Shown here: one piece after another, positions 24,342 to 32,127 of the stretch
Numbering within the stretch: position 1 is the first letter of the stretch
Layout of the letters: the number at the start of each line of letters is the position of its first letter
Assembly (NCBI GenBank): GCA_021295735.1
Contig: JAGWBU010000012.1
Coordinates: forward strand, 22,135-54,610
Direction of reading: 5' to 3'
From: Candidatus Poribacteria bacterium
GTDB lineage: Bacteria; Poribacteria; WGA-4E; WGA-3G
DNA: 32,476 nucleotides
Notes under the pieces: generated by a model
What the model was told of the DNA's origin: nothing
The model's input: only the letters and a program-made list of their open reading frames with translations
The model's database searches: none
Program-made: the position numbers and the translations under genes

Positions 24342-24677
24342 ATGAAGAACCGCTTTTTTCTAATAATTATCGGTGTTCTTGCGATTTGGATCGTGGCTGC
24401 GTTATTAGTATTGTTAATTTATCAACCGAAGGTGGAATTTGTTATAAAAATCTCTAATCCGGAAATTGGTGAATCTGAAGGCGCTATGACATTAAATGAT
24501 ATGCGGATCCAGTTTGATGAGATGCTCAACCGATTCGACAAGAGACCAGACAATGTTAAAACCGTGCTCATTATTCATGCTGATAGTGAGGTGAATCAAC
24601 AGCAAATTGTCCGTATAATGGATATTGCTATGCAGGCAGGAATAAAAAAAATAGGGATTACTGTGGGAAGCAGGTAA
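24342..24677 (+). CDS. ExbD-like paralog lacking the transmembrane aspartate
   Basis: 111 residues. The C-terminal part (about 33-111) is clearly a paralog of the first ExbD's periplasmic domain: KISNPEIGESEGAMTLNDM against KIDNPAVSDKAGTMLLNGA, then VLIIHADSEVNQQQIVRIMDIAMQAGIKKIG against the matching end. Its N-terminal helix (about 5-27, FFLIIIGVLAIWIVAALLVLLIY) has no acidic residue and lacks the MAPMIDCVFLL motif, so it cannot carry protons in the usual way. It may regulate or cap the ExbBD complex. AAAGGA stands upstream. It lies 275 bp after exbD, past two hairpins, and may be transcribed separately. Confidence 0.85.
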   Translation: MKNRFFLIIIGVLAIWIVAALLVLLIYQPKVEFVIKISNPEIGESEGAMTLNDMRIQFDEMLNRFDKRPDNVKTVLIIHADSEVNQQQIVRIMDIAMQAGIKKIGITVGSR

Positions 24678-24691
24678 TTTCACTATAAAAT

Positions 24692-24721
24692 AGAATTAGG
24701 CGGCAGACGCTGCCTAATTCT
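24692..24721. terminator. Bidirectional hairpin between convergent genes
   Basis: AGAATTAGGC (24692-24701) pairs with GCCTAATTCT (24712-24721), with GGCAG/CTGCC able to form an alternative inner stem. It lies between the stop of the ExbD-like gene (24677) and the stop of gltB (24732). On the minus strand it is followed by ATTTTAT. It belongs with the AATTAGG hairpins at 2929 and 23096. Confidence 0.65.
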
Positions 24722-24731
24722 GGCAAAGTAA

Positions 24732-27700
24732 TCAGCCCTGTTTTTTCTTGGGAGTCCTCTTGCGGACCCGTCGAGTCTGTACGGGTGGCGGTGGAGGCGG
24801 TGGTGTAACAACCTTCCAGAAAAGCGGTAAGAACGTATCCCAGTTTGCGAGAATTTTCTCTGCTCGTTGACTTTCCGTTAACTCAAGATGCTTTTGTATC
24901 AAACCGACCAACGTATCTTCGTCTACTTTTTCGGTAATACGTTTTAACGTAATAAGTTGTGGATTGATTTTCTCTCCAAACTGTTGGTTTTCGTCAAGCA
25001 CGTAGGCATTTCCACCTGTCATGCCTGCCCCAAAGTTTCGTCCTGTTTCTCCCAAAATTACAACGGTGCCGCCTGTCATATATTCACATCCGTGGTCACC
25101 AACACTTTCTACAACAGCAGTTGCGCCGCTGTTCCGAACGCAGAAACGTTCACCTGCTCTACCTGCAGCATACAAGACACCGCTTGTGGCACCATACAGT
25201 ACAGTATTACCAATGATAGTATTTTCATGTGTCTCAAAACGAGCATTAGGTGAAGGTTTGATAACCAGTTCACCGCCTGCCATGCCTTTTCCAACATAGT
25301 CATTCGCTTCACCAGTTAGGATAAGCTGGATACCGCTGATACAGAACGCCCCAAAACTTTGTCCGGCACTTCCTGTGAAGTAGCACCGAATAGTCTCTTT
25401 AGGTAAAGGTGTGTCACCATATCGGAATGCGATTTCACCAGATAACTTAGCACCGACCGTGCGATGCGTATTACGGATCGGGTACGACAGTTGAATTGGT
25501 TCTTTTTTCGCAATCGCTACTTCGGCATCTTGCAAAATCTGGTCGTCCAAGGGCGTGTCAACACGATCATTCCGTTCCTGTAAATGATAGCGCGGACTTT
25601 TTCCCGTTGGATCAGCTGACGCGAGAATCTCAGCAAGATCAAGTGTTGCTGCCTTCGGATAATCAACTAAGTCAGCAAGTTCTAACAAGTCTGGGCGACC
25701 AATAATATCGTTTAGACAGCGATGACCAAGATTCGCAAGGATTGCTCGCACCTCATTTGCCACGCCAAGCATGAAGTTAACAACCATTTCAGGTGTGCCT
25801 GGGTACTTTGCTCGAAGTGCTGGGTCTTGCGTAGCAACGCCGACAGGACAAGTATTCAAATGACACTGCCGTGCCATTACACATCCTGTAGCAACCATTG
25901 CTGTTGTGCCGAAACCGTATTCTTCTGCTCCTAACATAGCCGCAATGACGATATCACGTCCTGACCGCATACCCCCATCAACTCGTAATACAACGCGATC
26001 ACGCAATTCGTTTTCAACAAGTCGATGCTGTGTTTCCGCGAGTCCAAGTTCCCACGGCGTTCCAGCGTTTTTGATGGAGCTAAGTGGAGACGCACCAGTC
26101 CCGCCTTCATGCCCACTTATTTGGATCACATCTGCGTATCCTTTTGCGACACCTGATGCGATAGTGCCAATCAAAAACTCAGATACTAACTTTACAGCGA
26201 CTTTTGCTCGCGGGTTAACCTGTTTTAGATCATAAATTAATTGCGCGAGGTCTTCAATTGAATAGATGTCGTGATGTGGCGGTGGTGAAATTAAGGGAAC
26301 CCCTGGAATTGAGTGGCGGATCTTTGCAATTTCCAATGTTACTTTGTGTCCGGGAATTTGCCCACCTTCTCCAGGTTTTGAACCTTGCGCCATCTTAATC
26401 TCTAATTCCCGTGCGGAGGCAAGATACTGCGGTGTTACGCCAAAACGGCCGGAGGCAACCTGTTTGAGCGCGCTTGATGCAAGATCACCATTCGGTTGCC
26501 TTTCAAAACGCCCACTATCTTCACCGCCTTCACCGCTTCCTGATTTGGCGCCGAGGCGGTTCATCGCAATCGCTAAGGTCTCATGTGTTTCACGGCTCAA
26601 CGCACCAAAAGACATGCTTCCTGTGGTAAAGCGGCGAACGATATCCTCTGCAGGTTCTACCTCTTCAATGGGAATGGGATTACTCGGCTTGAAAGCGAGT
26701 AAATCGCGTAAACTGGAAGGTTCACCCTCCTCAACTGCTTCAGCGTATTCGGTATAATCTTCAGCTTCACCGCTTTTGACAAACTTGTGCAGTGCCTTGA
26801 ACACAGTTGGGTTAAAAGCATGAAATTCACCATTTCTGCGAAATCGGAAATAACCTGCTTCTTGTAAAATCTTTCTTTCGTCAGTCGCGCCAAAAGCTTT
26901 TGTGTGAAAATGGAGGGTTTCTGCGGCGATGTGTTCAAAACCGATACCGCTTAACCTTGATGGGGTGCCAGTAAAACATCTGTCAATAACCGATGCATTG
27001 ATACCGATAGCCTCAAAAATCTGTGCCCCTCGATAACTTGACACTGTTGATATACCCATCTTCGCCATAATTTTCAAAATGCCTTTTTCAACTGCTTCCT
27101 TGTAGTTAGTAATCGCTTGTTCAGTTGAGAGTTCCTCAAATTCATCGTTCTCAGCAAGTCGAACAATTGTTGAAAAAGCGAGGTAAGGATTGATAGCATC
27201 AGCCCCATATCCGAGTAGCACAGCGTAATGGTGTTCTTCACGCGGATCGCCTGCTTCAACAATCAGACTGACTTGTCTGCGTTTGCCTTCACGGATCAAA
27301 TAGTGATGTACAGCACCAACCGCGAGTAGCATCGGTATCGGGACAAATTCGGCATTGACGTCCTTATCACTCAAAACCAGAAGTGTATTACCTGAATTTA
27401 CTGCATCCAAAACTTTTTCGCATAACGTGTCTAAAGCACTTTCTAATCCCCGTGTCCCAGAAGCAACAGGGAAACAGACAGGTATAGTAGCGTGTTTGAA
27501 CTCAGGCAAACTTTGTGCCTTCAAAGCCTCCAGTTCTTCATTTGTCAATATGGGTGAAGTTAAGCGGATTACGTGGGCATGTTTCTCAGTCTCTGTAAGC
27601 AGACTATGTCGTTTTCCCAGATAAGTTGTCAAAGACATTACCAACCTTTCTCTGAGTGAATCAATTGGGGGGTTGGTAACTTGTGCAAAAAGTTGTTTAA

Positions 27701-29219
27701 AATAGTGGTAAAGCAGGCGTGGATGACGTGAAATGACAGCGGGAGGCGTATCATCCCCCATCGATCCAACTGCTTCTTTAGCTTGCAAAACCATCGGTTT
27801 GATAAAACGTTCCACATCTTCAACCATATAGCCAAATGCTTTCTGGTGTGTCTGCAAATTATCAGGTACTGGTATTATCGTCCCAAGAGGCTGAGGTTTT
27901 AGTTCATCTACATGCGTAATCTGCTTAACCCAACTGGCATAAGGTTTTTGATTTGAAACCTCGATTTTGATATCTGTATCCGTGAGTAATTGTCCGCGTA
28001 TAGTATCAACAGCTATCATCTGCCCCGGACCTAAACGCCCTTTTTTAATCACACGACTATCGTCCAATTCAATGATTCCGACCTCAGACCCCATCACAAC
28101 AAGCCCATCATCGGTTACTTTATACCGAGCGGGTCTTAGACCGTTTCTGTCTAAACTGGCACCAACGATGTTTCCGTCTGTGAATGCCACTGCAGCGGGA
28201 CCATCCCACGGTTCGCTAACACAGGAGAGGTATTCATAGCACGCTTTTAAAGTCTCTGACATATCTGGTATCTGTTCGTAAGCTTCTGGTATTAAACACA
28301 TCATTGAATGGAGAATGCTACGGTCAGAATGCGTTAGTAATTCCAAAGCGTTATCAAGACTCATTGAATCACTACCGTGAGGGTTGATGATCGGGGCAAG
28401 TTTCTTGATATCCTCATTCCATACAGGTGAATTCATTTCGGCTTCACGGGCGCGCATCCAGTTCCTATTTCCCATCAACGTGTTAATCTCGCCGTTGTGC
28501 GCTGACATTCGGAATGGTTGTGCAAGCGACCAAGTTGGCGAGGTATTTGTGCTATACCGTTGGTGAAAAACCGCTAAGGATGCTTCAAAGTCAACATCGC
28601 GTAAATCGGAATAGAACATTGCGAGTTGGGGGGCAACAAGGAGTCCTTTATAGACAATGGTGCGATGCGAAAAGGAGGCAATGTGAAATCCGTCAAGTTT
28701 CTCTTCTGTAATCCGATGTTCTAATTCCTTACAGATAAGATAAAGACGTTGTTCAAACTTATCAGCAGGAATATGGGTTGGTCTACCAATAAATACCTGT
28801 TCTATCAATGGCAGTGTTGCGAACGCCTTTTCTCCGAGCGCAGACACATCAACTGGAACTGAACGCCATCCTAAAAGTGGGAATCCGTATTGCTGTAGAA
28901 TGTTAGCAACGATTTCGCGTCCCCGTTCTTGTGCTACGGGGTCATTCCTCGGCAGGAAAATCATGCCAACTGCAAGGTCATTGATCGAATCTAAGTGTGC
29001 TCCGAGTTTCTCTACTTCTTTTCTAAATAGTTTCTCCGGAATCTGTGTTAGGATGCCCGCACCGTCACCTGTCTTTGCATCAGCTGCAACCGCGCCTCGG
29101 TGTGTTAAATTCGTAACTGCTTGTATTGCCATTTCCAATATAGCATGACTTCGACTCCCTGAACGGTTCGCGATAAAACCTACTCCACAGGCATCTTTTT
29201 CATATAAATGTTCGTGCAT
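24732..29219 (-). CDS. gltB: Glutamate synthase large subunit
   Basis: 1495 residues, the normal length. It makes glutamate from glutamine and 2-oxoglutarate. Domains in order: glutaminase (class II amidotransferase) with the catalytic Cys11 after a 10-residue propeptide (MHEHLYEKDA), central domain, FMN-binding synthase barrel (about 790-1180) with a 3Fe-4S cluster motif of spacing Cx5Cx4C (C1113, C1119, C1124), and the C-terminal GXGXG beta-helix. The last 30 residues are a Pro run (PPPPPPP) followed by a basic tail (RRVRKRTPKKKQ). No gltD (small NADPH subunit) lies nearby, so it is either unlinked or the enzyme is ferredoxin-linked. It is transcribed from the promoter at 29381-29409 and ends at a shared hairpin. 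Confidence 0.97.
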   Translation of the reverse strand: MHEHLYEKDACGVGFIANRSGSRSHAILEMAIQAVTNLTHRGAVAADAKTGDGAGILTQIPEKLFRKEVEKLGAHLDSINDLAVGMIFLPRNDPVAQERGREIVANILQQYGFPLLGWRSVPVDVSALGEKAFATLPLIEQVFIGRPTHIPADKFEQRLYLICKELEHRITEEKLDGFHIASFSHRTIVYKGLLVAPQLAMFYSDLRDVDFEASLAVFHQRYSTNTSPTWSLAQPFRMSAHNGEINTLMGNRNWMRAREAEMNSPVWNEDIKKLAPIINPHGSDSMSLDNALELLTHSDRSILHSMMCLIPEAYEQIPDMSETLKACYEYLSCVSEPWDGPAAVAFTDGNIVGASLDRNGLRPARYKVTDDGLVVMGSEVGIIELDDSRVIKKGRLGPGQMIAVDTIRGQLLTDTDIKIEVSNQKPYASWVKQITHVDELKPQPLGTIIPVPDNLQTHQKAFGYMVEDVERFIKPMVLQAKEAVGSMGDDTPPAVISRHPRLLYHYFKQLFAQVTNPPIDSLRERLVMSLTTYLGKRHSLLTETEKHAHVIRLTSPILTNEELEALKAQSLPEFKHATIPVCFPVASGTRGLESALDTLCEKVLDAVNSGNTLLVLSDKDVNAEFVPIPMLLAVGAVHHYLIREGKRRQVSLIVEAGDPREEHHYAVLLGYGADAINPYLAFSTIVRLAENDEFEELSTEQAITNYKEAVEKGILKIMAKMGISTVSSYRGAQIFEAIGINASVIDRCFTGTPSRLSGIGFEHIAAETLHFHTKAFGATDERKILQEAGYFRFRRNGEFHAFNPTVFKALHKFVKSGEAEDYTEYAEAVEEGEPSSLRDLLAFKPSNPIPIEEVEPAEDIVRRFTTGSMSFGALSRETHETLAIAMNRLGAKSGSGEGGEDSGRFERQPNGDLASSALKQVASGRFGVTPQYLASARELEIKMAQGSKPGEGGQIPGHKVTLEIAKIRHSIPGVPLISPPPHHDIYSIEDLAQLIYDLKQVNPRAKVAVKLVSEFLIGTIASGVAKGYADVIQISGHEGGTGASPLSSIKNAGTPWELGLAETQHRLVENELRDRVVLRVDGGMRSGRDIVIAAMLGAEEYGFGTTAMVATGCVMARQCHLNTCPVGVATQDPALRAKYPGTPEMVVNFMLGVANEVRAILANLGHRCLNDIIGRPDLLELADLVDYPKAATLDLAEILASADPTGKSPRYHLQERNDRVDTPLDDQILQDAEVAIAKKEPIQLSYPIRNTHRTVGAKLSGEIAFRYGDTPLPKETIRCYFTGSAGQSFGAFCISGIQLILTGEANDYVGKGMAGGELVIKPSPNARFETHENTIIGNTVLYGATSGVLYAAGRAGERFCVRNSGATAVVESVGDHGCEYMTGGTVVILGETGRNFGAGMTGGNAYVLDENQQFGEKINPQLITLKRITEKVDEDTLVGLIQKHLELTESQRAEKILANWDTFLPLFWKVVTPPPPPPPVQTRRVRKRTPKKKQG

Positions 29220-29374
29220 TTGTAAACTTATACTCCAAGTAATTAATAATTTTGGTATCCGTTAAGTATTTGCATCATCAGAAAAATAAGGTATAAAAGT
29301 TCGGATACCGCGTCTATATTAGACGTATAGGCATTTTCGCCCTCAATTTCCGAATTCGGTAATTTTTTTCTACA
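29220..29374 (-). promoter_or_regulatory. Structured leader of gltB
   Basis: About 155 nt of leader on the minus strand. It can form CCGAATTCGG near its 5' end, GGC-GAAAAT-GCC, a CGTCTA-TAT-TAGACG hairpin (29311-29325), and a long-range stem GGTATCCG/CGGATACC (29302-29309 with 29254-29261). GGAG stands about 12 bases ahead of the ATG. I do not match it to a named riboswitch; a regulatory role is inference. Confidence 0.4.
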
Positions 29375-29380
29375 ATTAAT

Positions 29381-29409
29381 AGTATACCTTAAATGTCGTG
29401 AATCGTCAA
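29381..29409 (-). promoter_or_regulatory. Sigma-70-type promoter for gltB
   Basis: On the minus strand, TTGACG (29404-29409), 17-bp spacer, TATACT (29381-29386). Start expected near 29374. Its -35 lies 28 bp from the -35 of the divergent lpd promoter. Confidence 0.65.
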
Positions 29410-29437
29410 CAAAATTTTTGTTCTGAAATGGCTCAAC

Positions 29438-29466
29438 TTGACAACCCTAACCTGTTATGATAAAAT
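29438..29466 (+). promoter_or_regulatory. Sigma-70-type promoter for lpd
   Basis: TTGACA (29438-29443), 17-bp spacer, TAAAAT (29461-29466). Start expected near 29473, giving a leader of about 115 nt that includes the hairpins at 29495-29524. Confidence 0.65.
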
Positions 29467-29494
29467 TGAATTCGTCTCAGAAACAGCAGTAACA

Positions 29495-29524
29495 CCTACC
29501 GGTAGGCGCGCTTTGCAAGCGCGC
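29495..29524. repeat. Two adjacent palindromes in the lpd leader
   Basis: CCTACCGGTAGG (29495-29506) is a perfect palindrome, and GCGCGCTT-TGC-AAGCGCGC (29506-29524) is an 8-bp stem with a 3-base loop. They resemble the dispersed hairpins elsewhere, notably CGCGTTTGCAAACGCG at 13271-13286. Confidence 0.55.
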
Positions 29525-29587
29525 TGATTTTCGGTGTATTGTTGATTCTTAGATTTACCAAAATAGTTTCAGAGAGTAGGAGCAGAT

Positions 29588-30964
29588 ATGGCAACGTATG
29601 ATGTCGGAATTATTGGCGGGGGACCGGGCGGCTACGTCGCTGCCATTAGAGCAGCACAACTCGGTGGCAACGTATGCCTCATAGAGAAAGGTGAGTGGGG
29701 TGGTACCTGCCTAAATAGGGGGTGTATCCCAACGAAAACCCTCTTTTCTATTGCACATCTCGCCGAGCAGGTCCAAAACACACCAGCTTTGAATACTCAA
29801 AGCACAACGGTTGACTACTCACAAACATTAACACATAAGGCAGAAGTTATCGAAAAACTAAAAAGCGGAATTGGACAACTTCTTAAAGCCAACAAAATTT
29901 ATACCATAAATGGTAATGCAACACTTAGCGATAAAAACACAATCACCGTAATTAAATCGGATGACACAACTGAACAAGTAAACGTCAAAAACGTTATTAT
30001 TGCCACTGGGTCTGAACCTGCTGAACCTCCTGTTTTTGAAATTGATGAGACCGATGTTTTGACTACGACAGGTATTCTTAACCTCACAGAAATCCCAGAA
30101 AGCCTTATTATTGTCGGAGGAGGTGTTTCGGGGTGTGAATTTGCTTCCATTTTCAACGCTTTTGGTTGTAAGGTAACCGTGTTGGAACTGCTTCCTACAA
30201 TTTTGGCAACCGAAGATGTTCAGGTTGTTCGTCATATCCAACTTTTTATGAAGCGGAAAGGTATTTCTATCCAGACGGGTGCAAATATTACCAGCGTCAA
30301 AAAGTCAGATGAGGGTGTTACTGCAGTGCTTGAATCCGGTGAGAATCTTACAGCACAGAAGATGCTTGTTTCAATCGGTAGACGTTACAATTCGGAAGGT
30401 ATAGGGTTAGAAAAGGTTGGAGTCCGCACAGAAGACGGCAAAATCGTTGTGAATGAACAGATGCAGACGAATATTCCCAATATTTACGCCGTTGGTGATG
30501 TCGCAAGTCGGTATCTGTTGGCGCACGTGGCTTCTGCTGAAGGGAAGGTTGCCGCACAAAACTGTCTCGGTGAAACGACTGAGATGGATTATCAAGTGAT
30601 TCCGTGGTGTGTTTTCACGCTACCTGAAATTGGGCATGCAGGTATGACTGAAAAAGCGGCAACAGATGAGGGATACGAGGTTAAGGTAGGCAGGTTTCCT
30701 TATGGGGCAAGTGGAATGGCGTTAGGAATGGGAGAAGCAGACGGCTTCGTCAAAACCGTCACGGATGCGGATAGTGGCGACATCCTCGGTGTACATATTG
30801 TGGGCGCGCATGCATCAACGCTTATCCATGAAGCTGCTGTTGCAATTCGTTTGGGTGCGTCTGCGATGGATATTGCCCATACTGTTCACGCGCATCCAAC
30901 GCTTTCTGAAATGGTGATGGAGTCGGCTGAGGCGGCGTATGGTCGTGCGGTGCATGTGTTTTAG
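29588..30964 (+). CDS. lpdA: Dihydrolipoyl dehydrogenase (E3)
   Basis: 458 residues. This flavoenzyme re-oxidises dihydrolipoamide of 2-oxoacid dehydrogenase complexes or the glycine cleavage system, using FAD and NAD+. Sequence marks: the FAD site GIIGGGPGGYVAA (7-19), redox disulfide C41 and C46 in GGTCLNRGCIPTK, the NAD site IIVGGGVSGCEFASIF, the second FAD motif YAVGDV, and the C-terminal active-site HPTLSE (H436, E441). AGTAGGAG precedes the ATG. The lipoyl proteins and other dehydrogenase subunits are not in this window, so which complex it serves is unknown. It is divergent from gltB and followed by a separate promoter. Confidence 0.96.
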   Translation: MATYDVGIIGGGPGGYVAAIRAAQLGGNVCLIEKGEWGGTCLNRGCIPTKTLFSIAHLAEQVQNTPALNTQSTTVDYSQTLTHKAEVIEKLKSGIGQLLKANKIYTINGNATLSDKNTITVIKSDDTTEQVNVKNVIIATGSEPAEPPVFEIDETDVLTTTGILNLTEIPESLIIVGGGVSGCEFASIFNAFGCKVTVLELLPTILATEDVQVVRHIQLFMKRKGISIQTGANITSVKKSDEGVTAVLESGENLTAQKMLVSIGRRYNSEGIGLEKVGVRTEDGKIVVNEQMQTNIPNIYAVGDVASRYLLAHVASAEGKVAAQNCLGETTEMDYQVIPWCVFTLPEIGHAGMTEKAATDEGYEVKVGRFPYGASGMALGMGEADGFVKTVTDADSGDILGVHIVGAHASTLIHEAAVAIRLGASAMDIAHTVHAHPTLSEMVMESAEAAYGRAVHVF

Positions 30965-30965
30965 A

Positions 30966-30994
30966 TTGTGTTTACAACAAAATTGTGTTAAAAT
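30966..30994 (+). promoter_or_regulatory. Possible promoter for the ParA-HEPN pair
   Basis: TTGTGT (30966-30971), 17-bp spacer, TAAAAT (30989-30994). The -35 is a weak match. It lies directly after the lpd stop. Confidence 0.4.
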
Positions 30995-31044
30995 TTTAAC
31001 GAGATTCATTACATGTTATCACTTTTTTGAGAGAGGGTTGCATT

Positions 31045-32118
31045 ATGACAGCTTACGCATTCTGGAACAACAAAGGAGGTGTCGGCAAGAGTTTCTTAAG
31101 CTTTGTTGCGGCAACTGAGTATGCTCGCACTTACCCGGACACTGATGTCTATGTCATAGACCTTTGTCCACAAGCGAATATCTCTGAGATCCTACTTTTA
31201 AATTCCGAAATGTTAATTAATTCCGACGAAGAAATATCACTATTTAATTATGATGTGATACACAAACTTATTGGGAAAACACCACGTGCTACAGTGGCAG
31301 GTTACCTTGAGGCACGACTTAATTCTCCATTTGAACAGATCAAAGATGTATCTCCTTATGTGTGCCGTCCTCGGGATTTTAATATAAAACTTCCTGTAAA
31401 TTTACTTTTGGTTTGCGGGGATTATCTCCTGGAAATCCTCTCAGAAGCGATTCGCCAGACCTCTCAGCTTGCAATTCCAGTGACTGCTTGGAAACAGGTA
31501 CTTAGTTGGATCAAAGATTTAACAGTAGCATTGAAGCAGCGGAGTGGGGACAGAGATACACTCTTCATTCTTGATTGCAATCCAAGTTTTGCTATCTATA
31601 CACAATTGGCTCTAGCCGCAGCCGAAAACCTTGTTATACCCTTTACACCTGATGACAGTTCGCGTCGAGCAGTGGAAAATGTTGTCGCACTACTCTATGG
31701 TTACAGTATGGATGACCCAAAGATAGAAACTTATGCAAGAATCAATTTTGCCAAAAGAGCATACGATGAAGGTTTAGGTATTCCCAAACTTCACACCTTC
31801 GTCAGTAATCGCGTAACCCTCTATCGTGGTAAAGCAAGCAGAGCTTTTGAGGCAGTGAGTGAGTCCATTAAAACTACATTAGATGATCTCCACAAGAAGC
31901 ATCGCCAGATTTATGCAAATCCAAGAGAGTTACCAAGCGAAAGATTCATAGAAATACCTGACTACCATAGTGCTTGTGTCGTTATGACAGTTAAAGGAAT
32001 ACCCTTGGATAGTCTTCGTCCGGGACCGAATAAGGTTCACGGTAAACAAGTTCAAATCAATCCCGAGCCTTTAGATCGGTATCGAGAAAAACTCACTGAA
32101 TTTGTAAAATGTCTTTAA
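31045..32118 (+). CDS. ParA-like (deviant Walker A) ATPase
   Basis: 357 residues from the ATG at 31045. A TTG start at 31027 is rejected because the Shine-Dalgarno GAGAGAGGG lies inside its first codons. The ATPase signature is NNKGGVGKSF (residues 8-17) with the deviant-Walker lysine K10 and K15. A later LFILDCNPSF motif provides the Walker A' aspartate. The family normally dimerises on ATP and binds DNA or a membrane surface to partition plasmids, chromosomes or complexes. Here no ParB gene is present. The C-terminal 100 residues (DDLHKKHRQIYANPRELPSERFIEIPDY...) are unlike canonical partition proteins. Ten bases after its stop a HEPN-like gene begins, so the pair is a coupled unit. Part of a mobile or defence-type island is inference. 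Confidence 0.85.
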   Translation: MTAYAFWNNKGGVGKSFLSFVAATEYARTYPDTDVYVIDLCPQANISEILLLNSEMLINSDEEISLFNYDVIHKLIGKTPRATVAGYLEARLNSPFEQIKDVSPYVCRPRDFNIKLPVNLLLVCGDYLLEILSEAIRQTSQLAIPVTAWKQVLSWIKDLTVALKQRSGDRDTLFILDCNPSFAIYTQLALAAAENLVIPFTPDDSSRRAVENVVALLYGYSMDDPKIETYARINFAKRAYDEGLGIPKLHTFVSNRVTLYRGKASRAFEAVSESIKTTLDDLHKKHRQIYANPRELPSERFIEIPDYHSACVVMTVKGIPLDSLRPGPNKVHGKQVQINPEPLDRYREKLTEFVKCL

Positions 32119-32127
32119 AGGTCCCTT

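Noticed and set aside
24957-29148. Several reading frames on the plus strand across gltB
   Set aside because: They are antisense to a full-length, clearly conserved enzyme and have no supporting motifs.
31027-31044. Upstream TTG start for the ParA-like protein
   Set aside because: The ribosome binding site lies within it; the ATG at 31045 directly follows that site.
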